Shown piece after piece: positions 26,018 to 38,897 of a DNA stretch of 64,000 nucleotides. How positions within the stretch are numbered: the first letter of the stretch is position 1; every line of letters starts with the position of its first letter. A program made the position numbers and the translations under genes. Source of the DNA: Amycolatopsis cihanbeyliensis (GTDB taxonomy: Bacteria; Actinomycetota; Actinomycetes; Mycobacteriales; Pseudonocardiaceae); the NCBI RefSeq assembly GCF_006715045.1, contig NZ_VFML01000001.1, positions 3,006,501 to 3,070,500 of the forward strand. The letters are read 5' to 3'. A model generated the notes under the pieces. The model saw only the letters and a list, made by a program, of their open reading frames with translations, had not been told where the DNA came from and ran no database searches.

Positions 26018-26033
26018 GGGGAACTCCCAGCAG

Positions 26034-26762
26034 ATGAGCTCCGCCCGGCCACCGGCACGTCATCCGTTCGCGCACATCGTGCACCTCGCGCGTGAGTCCG
26101 TTCCGCCGATGCACCCGGCCGGGAGGCCGTTCGTGTTCGGTGGCCTGGCCGCGACCCTGCTGCTGCGCAAGGTCTCCCCGAGGCTGGGCCGGGTCGCCGC
26201 CGCGGGCACCGCCGCGACCGCCCTGTTCTTCCGCGAACCACGCCGGGTGCCGCCACCGCGAACCGGCCTCGTGCTGTCCGCCGCGGACGGGACCGTGGCC
26301 CGCGTCGAGGAGGCCTCGCCCCCGCCCGAGCTCGGCCTGCCCGCCGGGCCGCGCACCAGGGTCAGCGTGTTCCTCTCGGTCTTCGATGTGCACGTCCAGC
26401 GGGTGCCGGTCGCCGGCCTGGTCGAGCGGATCGCCTACCGGCCGGGCAAGTTCCTCTCCGCCGACCTGGACAAGGCCAGCGAGGACAACGAGCGCAACTC
26501 GATGCTGCTGCGCACCGCCGGGGGACACGACGTGGTCACCGTGCAGATCGCCGGGCTGGTGGCCAGGCGCATCGTCTGCCAGGTCGCCGAGGGCGAGCAG
26601 GTCACCGCCGGCCGGACCTACGGCCTGATCCGGTTCGGCTCGCGCGTCGAGGTGTATCTGCCACCGGGGTCCAGGGTCCTGGTCGCCGAGGGGCAGCGGA
26701 CCATCGGCGGCGAGACCGCGCTGGCCGAACTCCCCACCCCGGCCCGGTCCACGGAGGGCTGA
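26034..26762 (+). CDS. psd: Phosphatidylserine decarboxylase proenzyme (small, archaeal-type)
   Basis: 242 residues. Conserved SAADGTVARVEE, VFLSVFDVHVQRVPV, NERNSMLL and the autocleavage motif LIRFGSRVEVYLP, where Gly-Ser is cut and the Ser becomes the pyruvoyl cofactor. Converts phosphatidylserine to phosphatidylethanolamine at the membrane (a hydrophobic segment precedes the catalytic part). ATG 26034; an earlier start would translate the tandem repeats. Followed after 4 bp by pssA, which makes its substrate. Confidence 0.93.
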   Translation: MSSARPPARHPFAHIVHLARESVPPMHPAGRPFVFGGLAATLLLRKVSPRLGRVAAAGTAATALFFREPRRVPPPRTGLVLSAADGTVARVEEASPPPELGLPAGPRTRVSVFLSVFDVHVQRVPVAGLVERIAYRPGKFLSADLDKASEDNERNSMLLRTAGGHDVVTVQIAGLVARRIVCQVAEGEQVTAGRTYGLIRFGSRVEVYLPPGSRVLVAEGQRTIGGETALAELPTPARSTEG

Positions 26763-26766
26763 TCCG

Positions 26767-27753
26767 ATGTCCCGGACCACCCCCGGCGTCCGGTTGCTGC
26801 CGAACGCGATCACGGTGTTGGCGCTGTGTGCCGGCCTTTCCGCCGTGCAGTTCGCGCTCACCGGCGACTACCTGCTCTCCATCGGCGCGATCGGCGTGGC
26901 CGCCGTACTGGACAGCCTGGACGGCCGGATCGCGCGGTTGCTGGACGCCACCAGCCGGATGGGCGCCGAGCTGGACTCGCTTTCCGACTCCATCTCGTTC
27001 GGCGTCGCGCCCGCGCTGGTGCTCTACATCTGGCACTTCGGCGGGGACCGGGTCGGCTGGATCGCCGCGCTGATCTTCGCCGTATGCATGATCCTGCGCC
27101 TGGCCAGGTTCAACACCCTGCTGGACGACACCGAGCAGTTGCCGTTCTCGAGCGAGTTCTTCGTGGGCGTGCCCGCGCCCGCGGGCGGCCTGCTGGTGCT
27201 GCTGCCGCTGGTGCTGAACGAGGAGTTCGGCGACGGCTGGTGGTCCAGCGAGGTGGTGGTGTGGTTCTGGACCGTGGGCATCGCCGGGTTGCTGATCAGC
27301 CGGATCCCGACCCTGTCGCTGAAGACGGTGAAGGCGCCCGCGAAGGCGGTGGCGCCGCTGCTGGTGGGCGTCGGCCTGCTGGCGGCGGCGGTGATCCAGT
27401 ACCCGCTGATCGCGCTGGCCGCCTCGCTCGTGCTGTACCTGGCACACATCCCGTACTCCATCCGCCGGTACCGCTGGCTGGCCAAGCACCCGGAGGCGTG
27501 GGACGTGCCCGCGAGGGAACGCAGGGCCATCCGGCGCGCGGGCAGCTCCCGGATGCGCAGGCTCGGTCTGCGCAGGCCGCTCCGGCGCCGGGTCGCCGGT
27601 GCGGCACTGCGGGCGGTGCGGCTGCCCCGGCACGAGGAAGCGCAGCCGACCGGCACCCGTGGCCCGGAACCGGTGGGGCGCGCCGAGGACCGGGCCCACC
27701 GGCGCCGGAGCTGGCGGCGCATCGGCCTGCGCCAGCGCAACGACCGCCACTGA
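26767..27753 (+). CDS. pssA: CDP-diacylglycerol-serine O-phosphatidyltransferase
   Basis: 328-residue membrane enzyme with the CDP-alcohol phosphatidyltransferase motif DSLDGRIARLLDATSRMGAELDSLSD (D-x2-DG-x2-AR-x8-G-x3-D-x3-D) and about six to seven membrane helices. The ~75-residue C-terminal tail is very Arg-rich and cytosolic. Makes phosphatidylserine from CDP-diacylglycerol and serine for the psd product. Four bp after psd, translationally coupled. Confidence 0.93.
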   Translation: MSRTTPGVRLLPNAITVLALCAGLSAVQFALTGDYLLSIGAIGVAAVLDSLDGRIARLLDATSRMGAELDSLSDSISFGVAPALVLYIWHFGGDRVGWIAALIFAVCMILRLARFNTLLDDTEQLPFSSEFFVGVPAPAGGLLVLLPLVLNEEFGDGWWSSEVVVWFWTVGIAGLLISRIPTLSLKTVKAPAKAVAPLLVGVGLLAAAVIQYPLIALAASLVLYLAHIPYSIRRYRWLAKHPEAWDVPARERRAIRRAGSSRMRRLGLRRPLRRRVAGAALRAVRLPRHEEAQPTGTRGPEPVGRAEDRAHRRRSWRRIGLRQRNDRH

Positions 27754-27782
27754 CCCGCACCGCGGACGGCTAGGGTGGTTGC

Positions 27783-30026
27783 GTGACCAGCTCAGCCCAG
27801 ATCACGTTGACCGTCCGGATCTCTCCCTCGGCGCTGGACAGCAGGCGAGGGATCGTGCGACTGCATCCGGAGGTGCTCGACGCGCTCGGGCTGCATGCCT
27901 GGGACGCGGTGCACCTGACCGGGGCCCGTGTCAGCGCCGCGCTCGCCGCCCCGGCGAGCGTGCAGGGCGCCCCTGGCGTGGTGCTCGCGGACGACGTCAC
28001 CATGTCCAACCTCGGCGTGACCGAGGGAGCCGAGGTCGTGCTGCGCCCCGCGGAGGTGACGGCGGCCCGCTCGGTGGTCGTCGCGGGCTCGCGGCTGGCA
28101 AGGACCTCGCTGCCACCGAACACGCTGCGGCTGGCCCTGATCGGCAAGGTGCTCACCGTCGGCGACGCGGTCTCGCTGCTGCCGCAGGATCTCGCCCCGC
28201 CGCCCGGGGCTGACGTGTCCGCCGCACGCAGCAAGCTCTCCGGCGCGATCGGTATGACCTGGACCAACGAGCTGCTCACCGTGACCGCCACCGAACCGGA
28301 GGGCCCGGTCGCGGTCGGACCGTCCACCGTGGTGCGCTGGCGGGACGAGCAGGCCGCCACCGGGCAGGACACCGCCGCCACGCCCGCGCCACCGCGGACC
28401 GGCCGGGACGAGGTCCTGGAAGCCGAGGTGGTCGAGGAGGAACCGGACGAGGTCCCGCCACCGCCGGTGGCCGACCTCGCCGGTGCCGAGCAGGCGGCCC
28501 GCAGGCTCACCGAATGGCTCGACCTCGCCTTCCACCGGCCGGAGCTGCTGGCGAGGCTCGGCGCCGGGACGCACCTCGGGGTACTGCTTTCCGGGCCGGA
28601 GGGGGCCGGCAAGGCGACCCTGGTCCGTGCGGTCGCGCACACCGAGCAGGTCAGGGTGGTGACCCTGGCGGCGCCGAACGTGGCCGTGCTGCGGCCGGAC
28701 GCCGCCGCCGAGCGGGTCAGGGAGGCCGTCGAGCGGGCAGCGGGCGACGGACCCGCCGTGCTGCTGCTGACCGATATCGACGCGCTGCTGCCCGCGCACC
28801 AGCCACCGCCGGTGGCCACCGTGATCCTGGAGCACCTGCGGGCGGCACTGGCCAAGCCGGGATGCGCCGTGGTGGCGACCACCGCGCATCCCGAGTCCGC
28901 CGATCCCCGGCTGCGCGGTGCCGACCTGCTCGACCGCGAGCTGATGCTCTCGTTGCCCGACACCAGGACACGCACCGAATTGCTGCGGATCGTGCTGCGC
29001 GAGGCCCCGGTCGAGCACGGCGTCGACTTCGGCGCGATCGCCGAGCGAACCCCCGGTTTCGTCGCGGCCGACCTGATCGCGCTACGCCGGGACGCCGCGC
29101 TGCGGGCCGCGCTGCGCCAGCGGGACGTGGTGGAGCCGCAGATCAGCGAGCAGGACCTGCTGGACGCGCTCGCCACGGTGCGGCCGATCTCGATGTCCAC
29201 TTCGGACACGCTGGCGACCGGCGGGCTCTCGCTCGACGATGTGGGCGACATGACCGAGGTCAAGCAGTCGCTCACCGAGACGGTGCTGTGGCCGCTGCGC
29301 TACCCGGACTCCTTCGCCAGGCTGGGCGTCGCCCCGCCCCGCGGGGTGCTGCTGTACGGCCCGCCCGGCGGCGGGAAAACCTTCCTGATGCGCGCGCTGG
29401 CCGGGACCGGCGCGCTGAACGTGTTCGCGGTCAAAGGCGCCGAGTTGATGGACAAATGGGTCGGCGAGTCCGAGCGGTCGGTCCGCGAGCTGTTCCGCAG
29501 GGCCGCCGAGGCCGCGCCCGCGCTGGTCTTCCTCGACGAGATCGACGCGCTGGCGCCACGCCGCGGGCAGTCCGGGGACTCCGGGGTGTCCGACCGGGTG
29601 GTGGCCGCGTTGCTCACCGAGCTGGACGGGGTGGAGCCGATGCGGGACGTGGTCGTGGTCGGCGCCACCAACCGGCCGGAGCTGGTCGACCCCGCGCTGC
29701 TCCGCCCCGGCAGGCTGGAACGGCAGGTGTACGTGCCGCCGCCGGACGCCGAGGCACGGGCGGACATCCTGCGGGCGAACGCGCGGAACACCCCACTGGC
29801 CGGGGACGTGGACCTCGACGCGCTCGCCGGGACACTGGCGGGTTACTCGGCCGCCGACTGCGCCGCGCTGATCAGGGAGGCCGCGCTCACCGCGATGCGC
29901 GCGTCACTGGAAGCCAGCGAGGTCACCGCGGGGCACCTGGCGACCGCGCGGGAGGCCGTACGGCCCTCCCTGGACGAGGCTCAGCTCGCGGCGCTGGAGG
30001 CCTACGCCGGCACCCGGGGGGCGTGA
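27783..30026 (+). CDS. CDC48/VAT-like AAA ATPase with two AAA domains
   Basis: 747 residues: an N-domain (double-psi barrel type, about 1-130), a degenerate D1 (Walker A GPEGAGKAT, Walker B LLLTDIDALLP, lacking the DE pair) and a canonical D2 (Walker A GPPGGGKTFL, Walker B LVFLDEIDALAPRR, sensor GATNRPELVDPALLRPGR). Resembles mycobacterial Rv0435c. It should form a hexameric unfoldase powered mainly by D2. GTG 27783, with TAGGGT 6 nt upstream and weak SD, possibly leaderless; 29 bp after pssA. Confidence 0.92.
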   Translation: MTSSAQITLTVRISPSALDSRRGIVRLHPEVLDALGLHAWDAVHLTGARVSAALAAPASVQGAPGVVLADDVTMSNLGVTEGAEVVLRPAEVTAARSVVVAGSRLARTSLPPNTLRLALIGKVLTVGDAVSLLPQDLAPPPGADVSAARSKLSGAIGMTWTNELLTVTATEPEGPVAVGPSTVVRWRDEQAATGQDTAATPAPPRTGRDEVLEAEVVEEEPDEVPPPPVADLAGAEQAARRLTEWLDLAFHRPELLARLGAGTHLGVLLSGPEGAGKATLVRAVAHTEQVRVVTLAAPNVAVLRPDAAAERVREAVERAAGDGPAVLLLTDIDALLPAHQPPPVATVILEHLRAALAKPGCAVVATTAHPESADPRLRGADLLDRELMLSLPDTRTRTELLRIVLREAPVEHGVDFGAIAERTPGFVAADLIALRRDAALRAALRQRDVVEPQISEQDLLDALATVRPISMSTSDTLATGGLSLDDVGDMTEVKQSLTETVLWPLRYPDSFARLGVAPPRGVLLYGPPGGGKTFLMRALAGTGALNVFAVKGAELMDKWVGESERSVRELFRRAAEAAPALVFLDEIDALAPRRGQSGDSGVSDRVVAALLTELDGVEPMRDVVVVGATNRPELVDPALLRPGRLERQVYVPPPDAEARADILRANARNTPLAGDVDLDALAGTLAGYSAADCAALIREAALTAMRASLEASEVTAGHLATAREAVRPSLDEAQLAALEAYAGTRGA

Positions 30027-30099
30027 GGCGCCCGCTCAGTGCCTGTCCGAGCACGCGTTCGCCGCTCACCACGGTTCCGAGCCGTTCTCCGGCGCCGGC

Positions 30100-30744
30100 T
30101 CAGTTCTTGCCGCCGCTTCCGGCGCCCGCGTAGTCCTTGGTGACGATCACGATCACCCCGGGGCTGGAGTCGGCGATACCGTCGAAGCGGGCCTCGGCCC
30201 GCATCCCGAAGGTGTCGGCGAGGACGCGCGCCGCCGCCTCCTCCCCGGTTCCCGGGCGGAAGTACGCGGTGGTCTCCGGGATGATCCCGGAGGAGTAGTT
30301 GCTGGTCTCCACCACGGTCCAGCCCTGGCCGCGCAGGTCGTCGGAGGCGCGGTGGGCCAGGCCCTTGATCTTGCTGTTGTTGTAGACCCGCACCGAGACC
30401 GTCTTGGCGGCGGCCTGCCTGTCCTCGGCACCGGGCCCGTCACCCTCGGGATCGCCCGGTTCCGCACCGCCCGGCTCGGACGGCGAGTCGCTCGCGGTGG
30501 TCTCGGTGCCTTCGGTCGGGGTACCCGTCGTGGTGGTGGAGGTGGTGGGCGGCGCGGAGGTCGGGTCGCCGCCCGGCTCGTCCGGGCCCGCCGGGGTGGA
30601 GGTCGCGGGCGGCGCGGCGGTGTCCTCGGAGTCACCGCTGGTCAGTACCGTCACTCCACCGACGACGGCCGCCGCCACCGCGACGGCGAGCAAGCCGATC
30701 CCCGCGGCTCGCGCCGGCCTGGACACACCAGAGAAGTTGCTCAC
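30100..30744 (-). CDS. LytR_C-domain membrane-anchored protein
   Basis: 214 residues: one N-terminal membrane helix (AAGIGLLAVAVAAAVVGGVTVL), a ~75-residue Thr/Pro/Gly-rich spacer, and the LytR_C domain (VSVRVYNNSKIKGLAHRASDDLRGQGW; ETTAYFRPG; IVIVTKDY). Likely cell-wall associated; counterpart of M. tuberculosis Rv0431. Its GTG overlaps the preceding gene's stop by 4 nt, so the two are coupled. Confidence 0.88.
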   Translation of the reverse strand: MSNFSGVSRPARAAGIGLLAVAVAAAVVGGVTVLTSGDSEDTAAPPATSTPAGPDEPGGDPTSAPPTTSTTTTGTPTEGTETTASDSPSEPGGAEPGDPEGDGPGAEDRQAAAKTVSVRVYNNSKIKGLAHRASDDLRGQGWTVVETSNYSSGIIPETTAYFRPGTGEEAAARVLADTFGMRAEARFDGIADSSPGVIVIVTKDYAGAGSGGKN

Positions 30745-31061
30745 AGCTCGATTCCCAACCGCCGTGCCGCGCGGGTGCGCTGCCTGCTGGCGCGCATCTT
30801 CCGCAGTCGCTTGACCAGCATCGGATCGGCACGCATGGCTTCCTGCTTGTCGATCAGCTGGTTGAGTACCTGGTAGTACCGCGTCGGGGACATGGCGAAC
30901 AGCTCACGAATCGCCTGTTCCTTCGCCCCGGCGTACTTCCACCACTGCCGCTCGAACGCCAGCACCGCCTCCTCGCGGCTCGACAACCCCTCCGCGGGCT
31001 CGCCTGCGGGCGCGGGCGTGGACGGCGTACCCGATGTGGCCGTCGACTCCGCGGCGTCCAT
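30741..31061 (-). CDS. DUF3263 helix-turn-helix-like protein
   Basis: 106 residues; LSSREEAVLAFERQWWKYAGAKEQAIRELFAMSPTRYYQVLNQLIDKQEAMRADPMLVKRLRKMRASRQR is DUF3263, an actinobacterial domain with a sigma-like HTH (AMSPTRYYQVLN). Probably DNA binding; function unknown. ATG 31061 follows AAGGAG; the ATG at 31076 is less well placed. Confidence 0.88.
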   Translation of the reverse strand: MDAAESTATSGTPSTPAPAGEPAEGLSSREEAVLAFERQWWKYAGAKEQAIRELFAMSPTRYYQVLNQLIDKQEAMRADPMLVKRLRKMRASRQRTRAARRLGIEL

Positions 31062-31160
31062 CTTGCTCCTTCGCATCGAGTCGTGCTCAATCAGCGAATG
31101 ACACGGCTGTCGTTCCGATGCGCCATTAGATCACGCCCGTCGATGCGAACGCAGGCATCA

Positions 31161-31183
31161 CTCCCGGCGCGTCACGCCGGGAG
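31161..31183. promoter_or_regulatory. Palindrome over the def promoter
   Basis: CTCCCGGCG-N5-CGCCGGGAG, perfect 9-bp arms, immediately upstream of the TAGTAT -10 box (31191-31196) of def in the region divergent from DUF3263. Probable operator covering the -35. Confidence 0.55.
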
Positions 31184-31204
31184 CCGCCGGTAGTATCCGA
31201 ACGC

Positions 31205-31765
31205 GTGACCGTCCACGCTATCCGCATCGCCGGTGACCCCGTGCTGCACCACCCCACCCGCGAGGTGGAGACGTTCGATGAGGAGCTGCGCACCCTCACC
31301 GGGGACATGTTCGAGACGATGTACGCCGCCCAGGGCGTCGGGCTCGCCGCCAACCAGATCGGTGTCGACCTGCGGGTTTTCGTCTACGACTGCCCGGATG
31401 ACGAGGGGGTACAGCACAAGGGGCTGGTAGTGAACCCGCGGCTGGAGGTCTCGGAGATCCCGGAGACGATGCCCGACCCCGACGACGACTGGGAGGGCTG
31501 CCTCTCCGTTCCCGGTGAGTCCTACCCCACCGGGAGGGCGAGCTGGGCGAAGGTCACCGGCTTCGACCTGGAAGGTCAGCCGATCGAGGTGGAGGGCACC
31601 GGCTACTTCGCCCGCTGCCTGCAGCACGAGACCGACCACCTGGACGGCTACATCTACCTGGACCGGCTCGTCGGCAGGCACGCCAGGGCGGCCAAGAAGA
31701 TGCTCAAACACAACAAATGGGGTGTGCCCGGAAACAGCTGGCTTCCGGAGCCCGCCAGCGCCTGA
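31205..31765 (+). CDS. def: Peptide deformylase
   Basis: 186 residues with all three deformylase motifs: [19 protein letters not shown] (Cys metal ligand) and QHETDHLDG (HEXXH). Removes the formyl group from nascent Met on the ribosome. GTG 31205 lies 8 nt after a TAGTAT -10 box with no SD, so it is probably leaderless. Confidence 0.96.
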   Translation: MTVHAIRIAGDPVLHHPTREVETFDEELRTLTGDMFETMYAAQGVGLAANQIGVDLRVFVYDCPDDEGVQHKGLVVNPRLEVSEIPETMPDPDDDWEGCLSVPGESYPTGRASWAKVTGFDLEGQPIEVEGTGYFARCLQHETDHLDGYIYLDRLVGRHARAAKKMLKHNKWGVPGNSWLPEPASA

Positions 31766-31842
31766 GCCCGTGCTCCACAAGGCGCGCTGGCCGTCGGCCA
31801 GGCGCCCGCACCACCGTGCGCAGGTACCTTCTTGTCCCGCCC

Positions 31843-32100
31843 CTAGCCCGGTTCGAGGAGCTCGGCGGGGTCGAAGTCCAGGGCGAACGGCTCGATGACG
31901 CGGAACCGCTCAGTCGCGACTCACATAGGCGTTCGCCGCCCCCTCGTATGGACTCATCGTCAGATATCCCCCAGGCACTCGTACTTACGGGCGTGTACCC
32001 GGGGAAGCGGCAGGTACTGCTCCGCCAACTCGGTGTTCCACATCCCGTAGAACTCCACCAGCGGGTCGAACTCGGGAGACACCATCAACGGCTCCGCCAC
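31843..32100 (-). pseudogene. Decayed Uma2-family gene remnant
   Basis: From GTG 32100, preceded by AAAGGAG, the frame reads VAEPLMVSPEFDPLVEFYGM... to KYECLGDI and stops at 31960. A one-base shift at the CTGGGGGATATC run continues as GGYLTMSPYEGAANAYVSRD, and a third frame reads ERFRVIEPFALDFDPAELLEPG to TAG at 31843-31845. These are N-terminal, next and extreme C-terminal pieces of a Uma2 (PD-(D/E)XK nuclease-fold) protein, normally ~190 residues. About 100 central residues with the catalytic site are missing, so the gene is dead. Family assignment rests on pattern recall. Confidence 0.55.
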
Positions 32101-32283
32101 GTTCCTGCTCCTTTTCCCGTGCGCCTGGGGACGCACTGGCAAGTATGCCCCAGTCGTTCCCGCCGACCCAGCCCTGACCAGTGCGAACGGATCCGTTCGC
32201 CCAAGATCCCCCGAAAGGATGGAGCGCGGTGGCGGTTGTGGTCTTGCCTGCGACGTGGCATGGTCGAGGAACAACCACACACA

Positions 32284-32391
32284 CCGCGGGAGCTCGCGCC
32301 TTGGCGGGCTGAGAGGGTGGCTGGTGCCCGATCCGGGGACCGGTGCCGCCGACCGCATGAACCTGACCGGGTAATGCCGGCGTAGGGAGTG
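32284..32391 (+). promoter_or_regulatory. TPP riboswitch upstream of thiC
   Basis: THI-box features: GGCTGAGAGGG (32308-32317 region), and the conserved 3' part CCGCATGAACCTGACCGGGTAATGCCGGCGTAGGGAG. The final GGGAG is also the ribosome site of thiC, so TPP binding would hide it. Confidence 0.93.
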
Positions 32392-32392
32392 A

Positions 32393-34881
<2,489 letters not shown>

Positions 34882-34923
34882 GTGCCGGCCGGGCCGAGTT
34901 CCGCCGGTGACCGGGCAGGCGGT

Positions 34924-34929
34924 GATACT
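34924..34929 (+). promoter_or_regulatory. -10 box of the second thiD
   Basis: GATACT placed 6 nt before the ATG at 34936, with no SD; suggests a separate leaderless promoter. Confidence 0.35.
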
Positions 34930-34935
34930 GGGTGG

Positions 34936-35784
34936 ATGGAACACGCGGAGAAACCACCGCCCGCCGCGCTGACCATCGCCGGCTCCGACTCCGGCGGGGC
35001 CGCCGGGCTGCAGGCCGACCTGCGCACCTTCCTCACCTGCGGGGTGCACGGGCTGGTCGCGGTCACCGCGGTCACCGTGCAGAACACCCTCGGGGTGCAC
35101 GACCGCTCCGACGTACCGGCGCGGATCGTCGCGGGCCAGATCGAGGCCGTGGCCGCCGATATGCCGGTCGGGGCGGCCAAGACCGGCATGCTCGCCTCCG
35201 CGGACATCATCGCGGCGGTCGCCGCGGCCTGCGATGAGGCCGGCATCGGGCGGGACCAACCGATCCCGTTCGTGGTCGACCCGGTGGCCGCCTCCATGCA
35301 CGGGCACCCGCTGTTCGACGAGGCCGGGCTGACCGCGCTGCGCGCGGAACTGCTACCGAGGGCGACCGTGCTCACCCCGAACCTGGACGAGGTGCGGCTG
35401 CTCACCGGGATCGAGGTGACCGGACGCGCCGGGATGCGCGCGGCCGCGGCGGCGCTGCACGCCCTCGGGCCGCGTGCGGTACTGGTGAAGGCGGGGCACC
35501 TGATGGACGAGCAGGACTGCGTGGACCTGTTCTATGACGGCGAAACGGTCACCGAGTTGCCCGGTCCCCGGTTCCGCACCCCGCATACGCACGGCGCGGG
35601 GGACGCGATGGCCTCGGCCCTGACCGCCGGGCTCGCCCGCGGGATGACGCCGGTCGAGGCGGCCCGGTTCGGCAAGTGGTACGTCACCGAGGCGGTCCGC
35701 CACTCCTACCCGATGGGCGCCAAGGTGGGCCCGGTGTCGGCGTTCTGGCGGTTGGAACCGGAGCCGGGCACGGCCGGGAGCTGA
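34936..35784 (+). CDS. Second ThiD-like kinase (HMP/HMP-P kinase paralogue)
   Basis: 282 residues, close paralogue of the preceding thiD (by eye about 60-70 percent identical): [74 protein letters not shown] and [20 protein letters not shown]. Tandem duplication. The anion-hole loop is GAGDAMAS against GGGDTLAS in the first copy, so one may act on HMP or a salvage substrate. Located 54 bp after thiD and possibly driven by its own leaderless promoter, hence outside riboswitch control. Confidence 0.88.
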   Translation: MEHAEKPPPAALTIAGSDSGGAAGLQADLRTFLTCGVHGLVAVTAVTVQNTLGVHDRSDVPARIVAGQIEAVAADMPVGAAKTGMLASADIIAAVAAACDEAGIGRDQPIPFVVDPVAASMHGHPLFDEAGLTALRAELLPRATVLTPNLDEVRLLTGIEVTGRAGMRAAAAALHALGPRAVLVKAGHLMDEQDCVDLFYDGETVTELPGPRFRTPHTHGAGDAMASALTAGLARGMTPVEAARFGKWYVTEAVRHSYPMGAKVGPVSAFWRLEPEPGTAGS

Positions 35785-35840
35785 TGACCCCCGGGTAACA
35801 TCCTCACGTCGGGGTCCCATGCGCAACCCCGCGCGCCGGT

Positions 35841-36284
35841 TCAGGTGTCCGCGGCCTCGTCCTCCGCGAGCAAGGACTCGAGCGCGGGCAACGCGGCGAC
35901 CAGTGCCTCGCGCTGCTCATCGGGAAGCCGGTCGATGCGCCTGCCCAACTCCTGTACTCGGGTGGATCGCACGCCGGACACCAGCCGCCTGCCCTCCTCG
36001 GTGGCTGTGGCCAGCCAGGCCCTGCGGTCGATCGGATCGGACTCCCTGCGTACGTAGCCCGACTCGACCAGTGCGGCCACGATCCTGGACATGGTGGCCG
36101 CGGCGACTCCTTCCTTGGCCGCGAGATCGCCCAGCCGTAGCTGCCCGTAGTGCGCGAGCGTGGCCAGGGCGGAGATCGCCCCGTGCCCGGGGCCGGGCGT
36201 TCCGGCCTGGCGCAACGAGCGGGACAACCTGCCGACAGCCAGGAACAGCCTTCCCGGAACATCGTGAGATGGCGACGTGGTCAC
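35841..36284 (-). CDS. MarR family regulator
   Basis: 147 residues, winged HTH: LATLAHYGQLRLGDLAAKEGVAAATMSRIVAALVESGYVRRESDPIDRRAWLATATEEG, the MarR DNA-binding region with DxR wing, flanked by dimer helices. Ligand unknown. AAGGAG 6 nt before the GTG. Convergent to the second thiD; within the thiamine block. Confidence 0.9.
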   Translation of the reverse strand: MTTSPSHDVPGRLFLAVGRLSRSLRQAGTPGPGHGAISALATLAHYGQLRLGDLAAKEGVAAATMSRIVAALVESGYVRRESDPIDRRAWLATATEEGRRLVSGVRSTRVQELGRRIDRLPDEQREALVAALPALESLLAEDEAADT

Positions 36285-36400
36285 CTAGCGCTCCTTCGGT
36301 GTGCGCATGGTCGTCGGCCCGGCACGCGTACGCGAACCGGGGGAAATTGTCGTCAACCATACGTGCTGAGCGCCCGGCGTCCCCGTGGAAGTCGCAATTC

Positions 36401-37564
<1,164 letters not shown>

Positions 37565-37627
37565 TCACCTGCGAAGGTGACGATGGTGCCGGAGTCCGAG
37601 CCCGGCCGAACCGATCGTGTCGCGAGT

Positions 37628-38764
37628 TTAGAAACAAGCGCTGAACCTCTCGGGGCGCGCGGCGAGGACACAGTCCGGTCGCGCCTCGCCGGCGAGCATG
37701 GCCACCACGGCGTCCGCGGTGACCGGGGCGAGCAGCAAGCCGTTGCGGTGGTGCCCGGTGGCGACCAGCACGCCGTCGCCCAGCTCGCCGATCTGCGGCA
37801 GGTTGTCCACACTGGCGGCGCGCACCCCGGCGGCCGCCTCCACCACCTCGTACTCCGCGACCGCGGGGAACACGCGCTCGGCCCCGTCCAGCAGCTCGCG
37901 GAGGCCACGCGCGGTGACCGTCTCGTCGAACCCCGCCTCGTACTGGGTCGCGCCGAGCACCAGCTCGCCCCGTTCCCGTGGCACCAGGTAACAGGGCCGC
38001 CCCTCCACCACCGCGCGCAGGGTGTGCGTCGGCGGCGGCAGGGTGCCGCGACGGGTCCGCAGCCGCAGGATCTCGCCCTTGAGCGGGCGCACCCGGTCGG
38101 CGAGCTCGGCGTGCAGCCGTGCGCTCCACGCCCCGGCCGCGATCAGTACGGCGTCGAAACCACGGGTCGAGGCGTGCGTGCGCACCTGCCGGGCTTCGAC
38201 CTCCAGCGCGACCTCGGGGACGAATCCGACCCCGGCGGCCTGTGCCGCGTCCCGCAGGGACATCAGCAGCCTGCGGTTGTCCACCGCGAGATCACCCGGC
38301 ACCAGCAGCCCACCGTGGACCGCGGGCCCCACGCCCGGCTCGACGCGCCGCAGCTCGCGACCGGACAGCCAGCTCGCCTCCCTGCCGAGCGAGGCGAGGT
38401 AGCCGGCGAGGATGTCCAGTTGCTCGGCATCGGCCCGGTCGAAGGCGGCCACCACGGTACCCGCGCCGGACAGGCCCGGGTCGGTGCCCGCGGCGCGCAG
38501 GTCGGCGGCGAACCCCGGCCAGCGCCGCAGCGATTCCTCGCCCAGTTCGAGCACGTGCTCCTCACCGGGCCAGGCCTCGGTGACCGGGGCGAGCATGCCG
38601 CCGGCCAGCCAGGACGCGCTGCGGCCCGGCACGGGGTCGACCAACTCGGGGTCGAACGCGGGGTCGAACAGGGATACCCGGTGCCCCGCCGCGGCCACGC
38701 GCCAGGCCACCGCGAGCCCGATCACGCCTCCGCCCACAACGGCGAGGTCAACCTTGTCCTTCAT
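37628..38764 (-). CDS. thiO: Glycine oxidase ThiO
   Basis: 378 residues, FAD-dependent amine oxidase: [20 protein letters not shown] dinucleotide site, [30 protein letters not shown], and the C-terminal [18 protein letters not shown]. Oxidises glycine to iminoacetate for ThiG. Starts directly after a TPP riboswitch whose GGGAG doubles as SD. First gene of the thiO-thiS-thiG unit. Confidence 0.95.
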   Translation of the reverse strand: MKDKVDLAVVGGGVIGLAVAWRVAAAGHRVSLFDPAFDPELVDPVPGRSASWLAGGMLAPVTEAWPGEEHVLELGEESLRRWPGFAADLRAAGTDPGLSGAGTVVAAFDRADAEQLDILAGYLASLGREASWLSGRELRRVEPGVGPAVHGGLLVPGDLAVDNRRLLMSLRDAAQAAGVGFVPEVALEVEARQVRTHASTRGFDAVLIAAGAWSARLHAELADRVRPLKGEILRLRTRRGTLPPPTHTLRAVVEGRPCYLVPRERGELVLGATQYEAGFDETVTARGLRELLDGAERVFPAVAEYEVVEAAAGVRAASVDNLPQIGELGDGVLVATGHHRNGLLLAPVTADAVVAMLAGEARPDCVLAARPERFSACF

Positions 38765-38773
38765 CGACGATCA

Positions 38774-38858
38774 CGCTCCCTGCGCCGGCATGATCCGGAT
38801 CAGGTTCCACGGTCGGAGCGGCGGCTCCCTCTCAGCCCGTACCCTCGGGCTCCCGTGC
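38774..38858 (-). promoter_or_regulatory. TPP riboswitch upstream of thiO
   Basis: Minus strand reads CGGGAGCCCGAGGGTACGGGCTGAGAGGG, then CCGTGGAACCTGATCCGGATCATGCCGGCGCAGGGAG, the complete THI element. Confidence 0.95.
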
Positions 38859-38897
38859 GGACACCTTCACGGTATCGCGAGCCACTACGGTGGCGCC

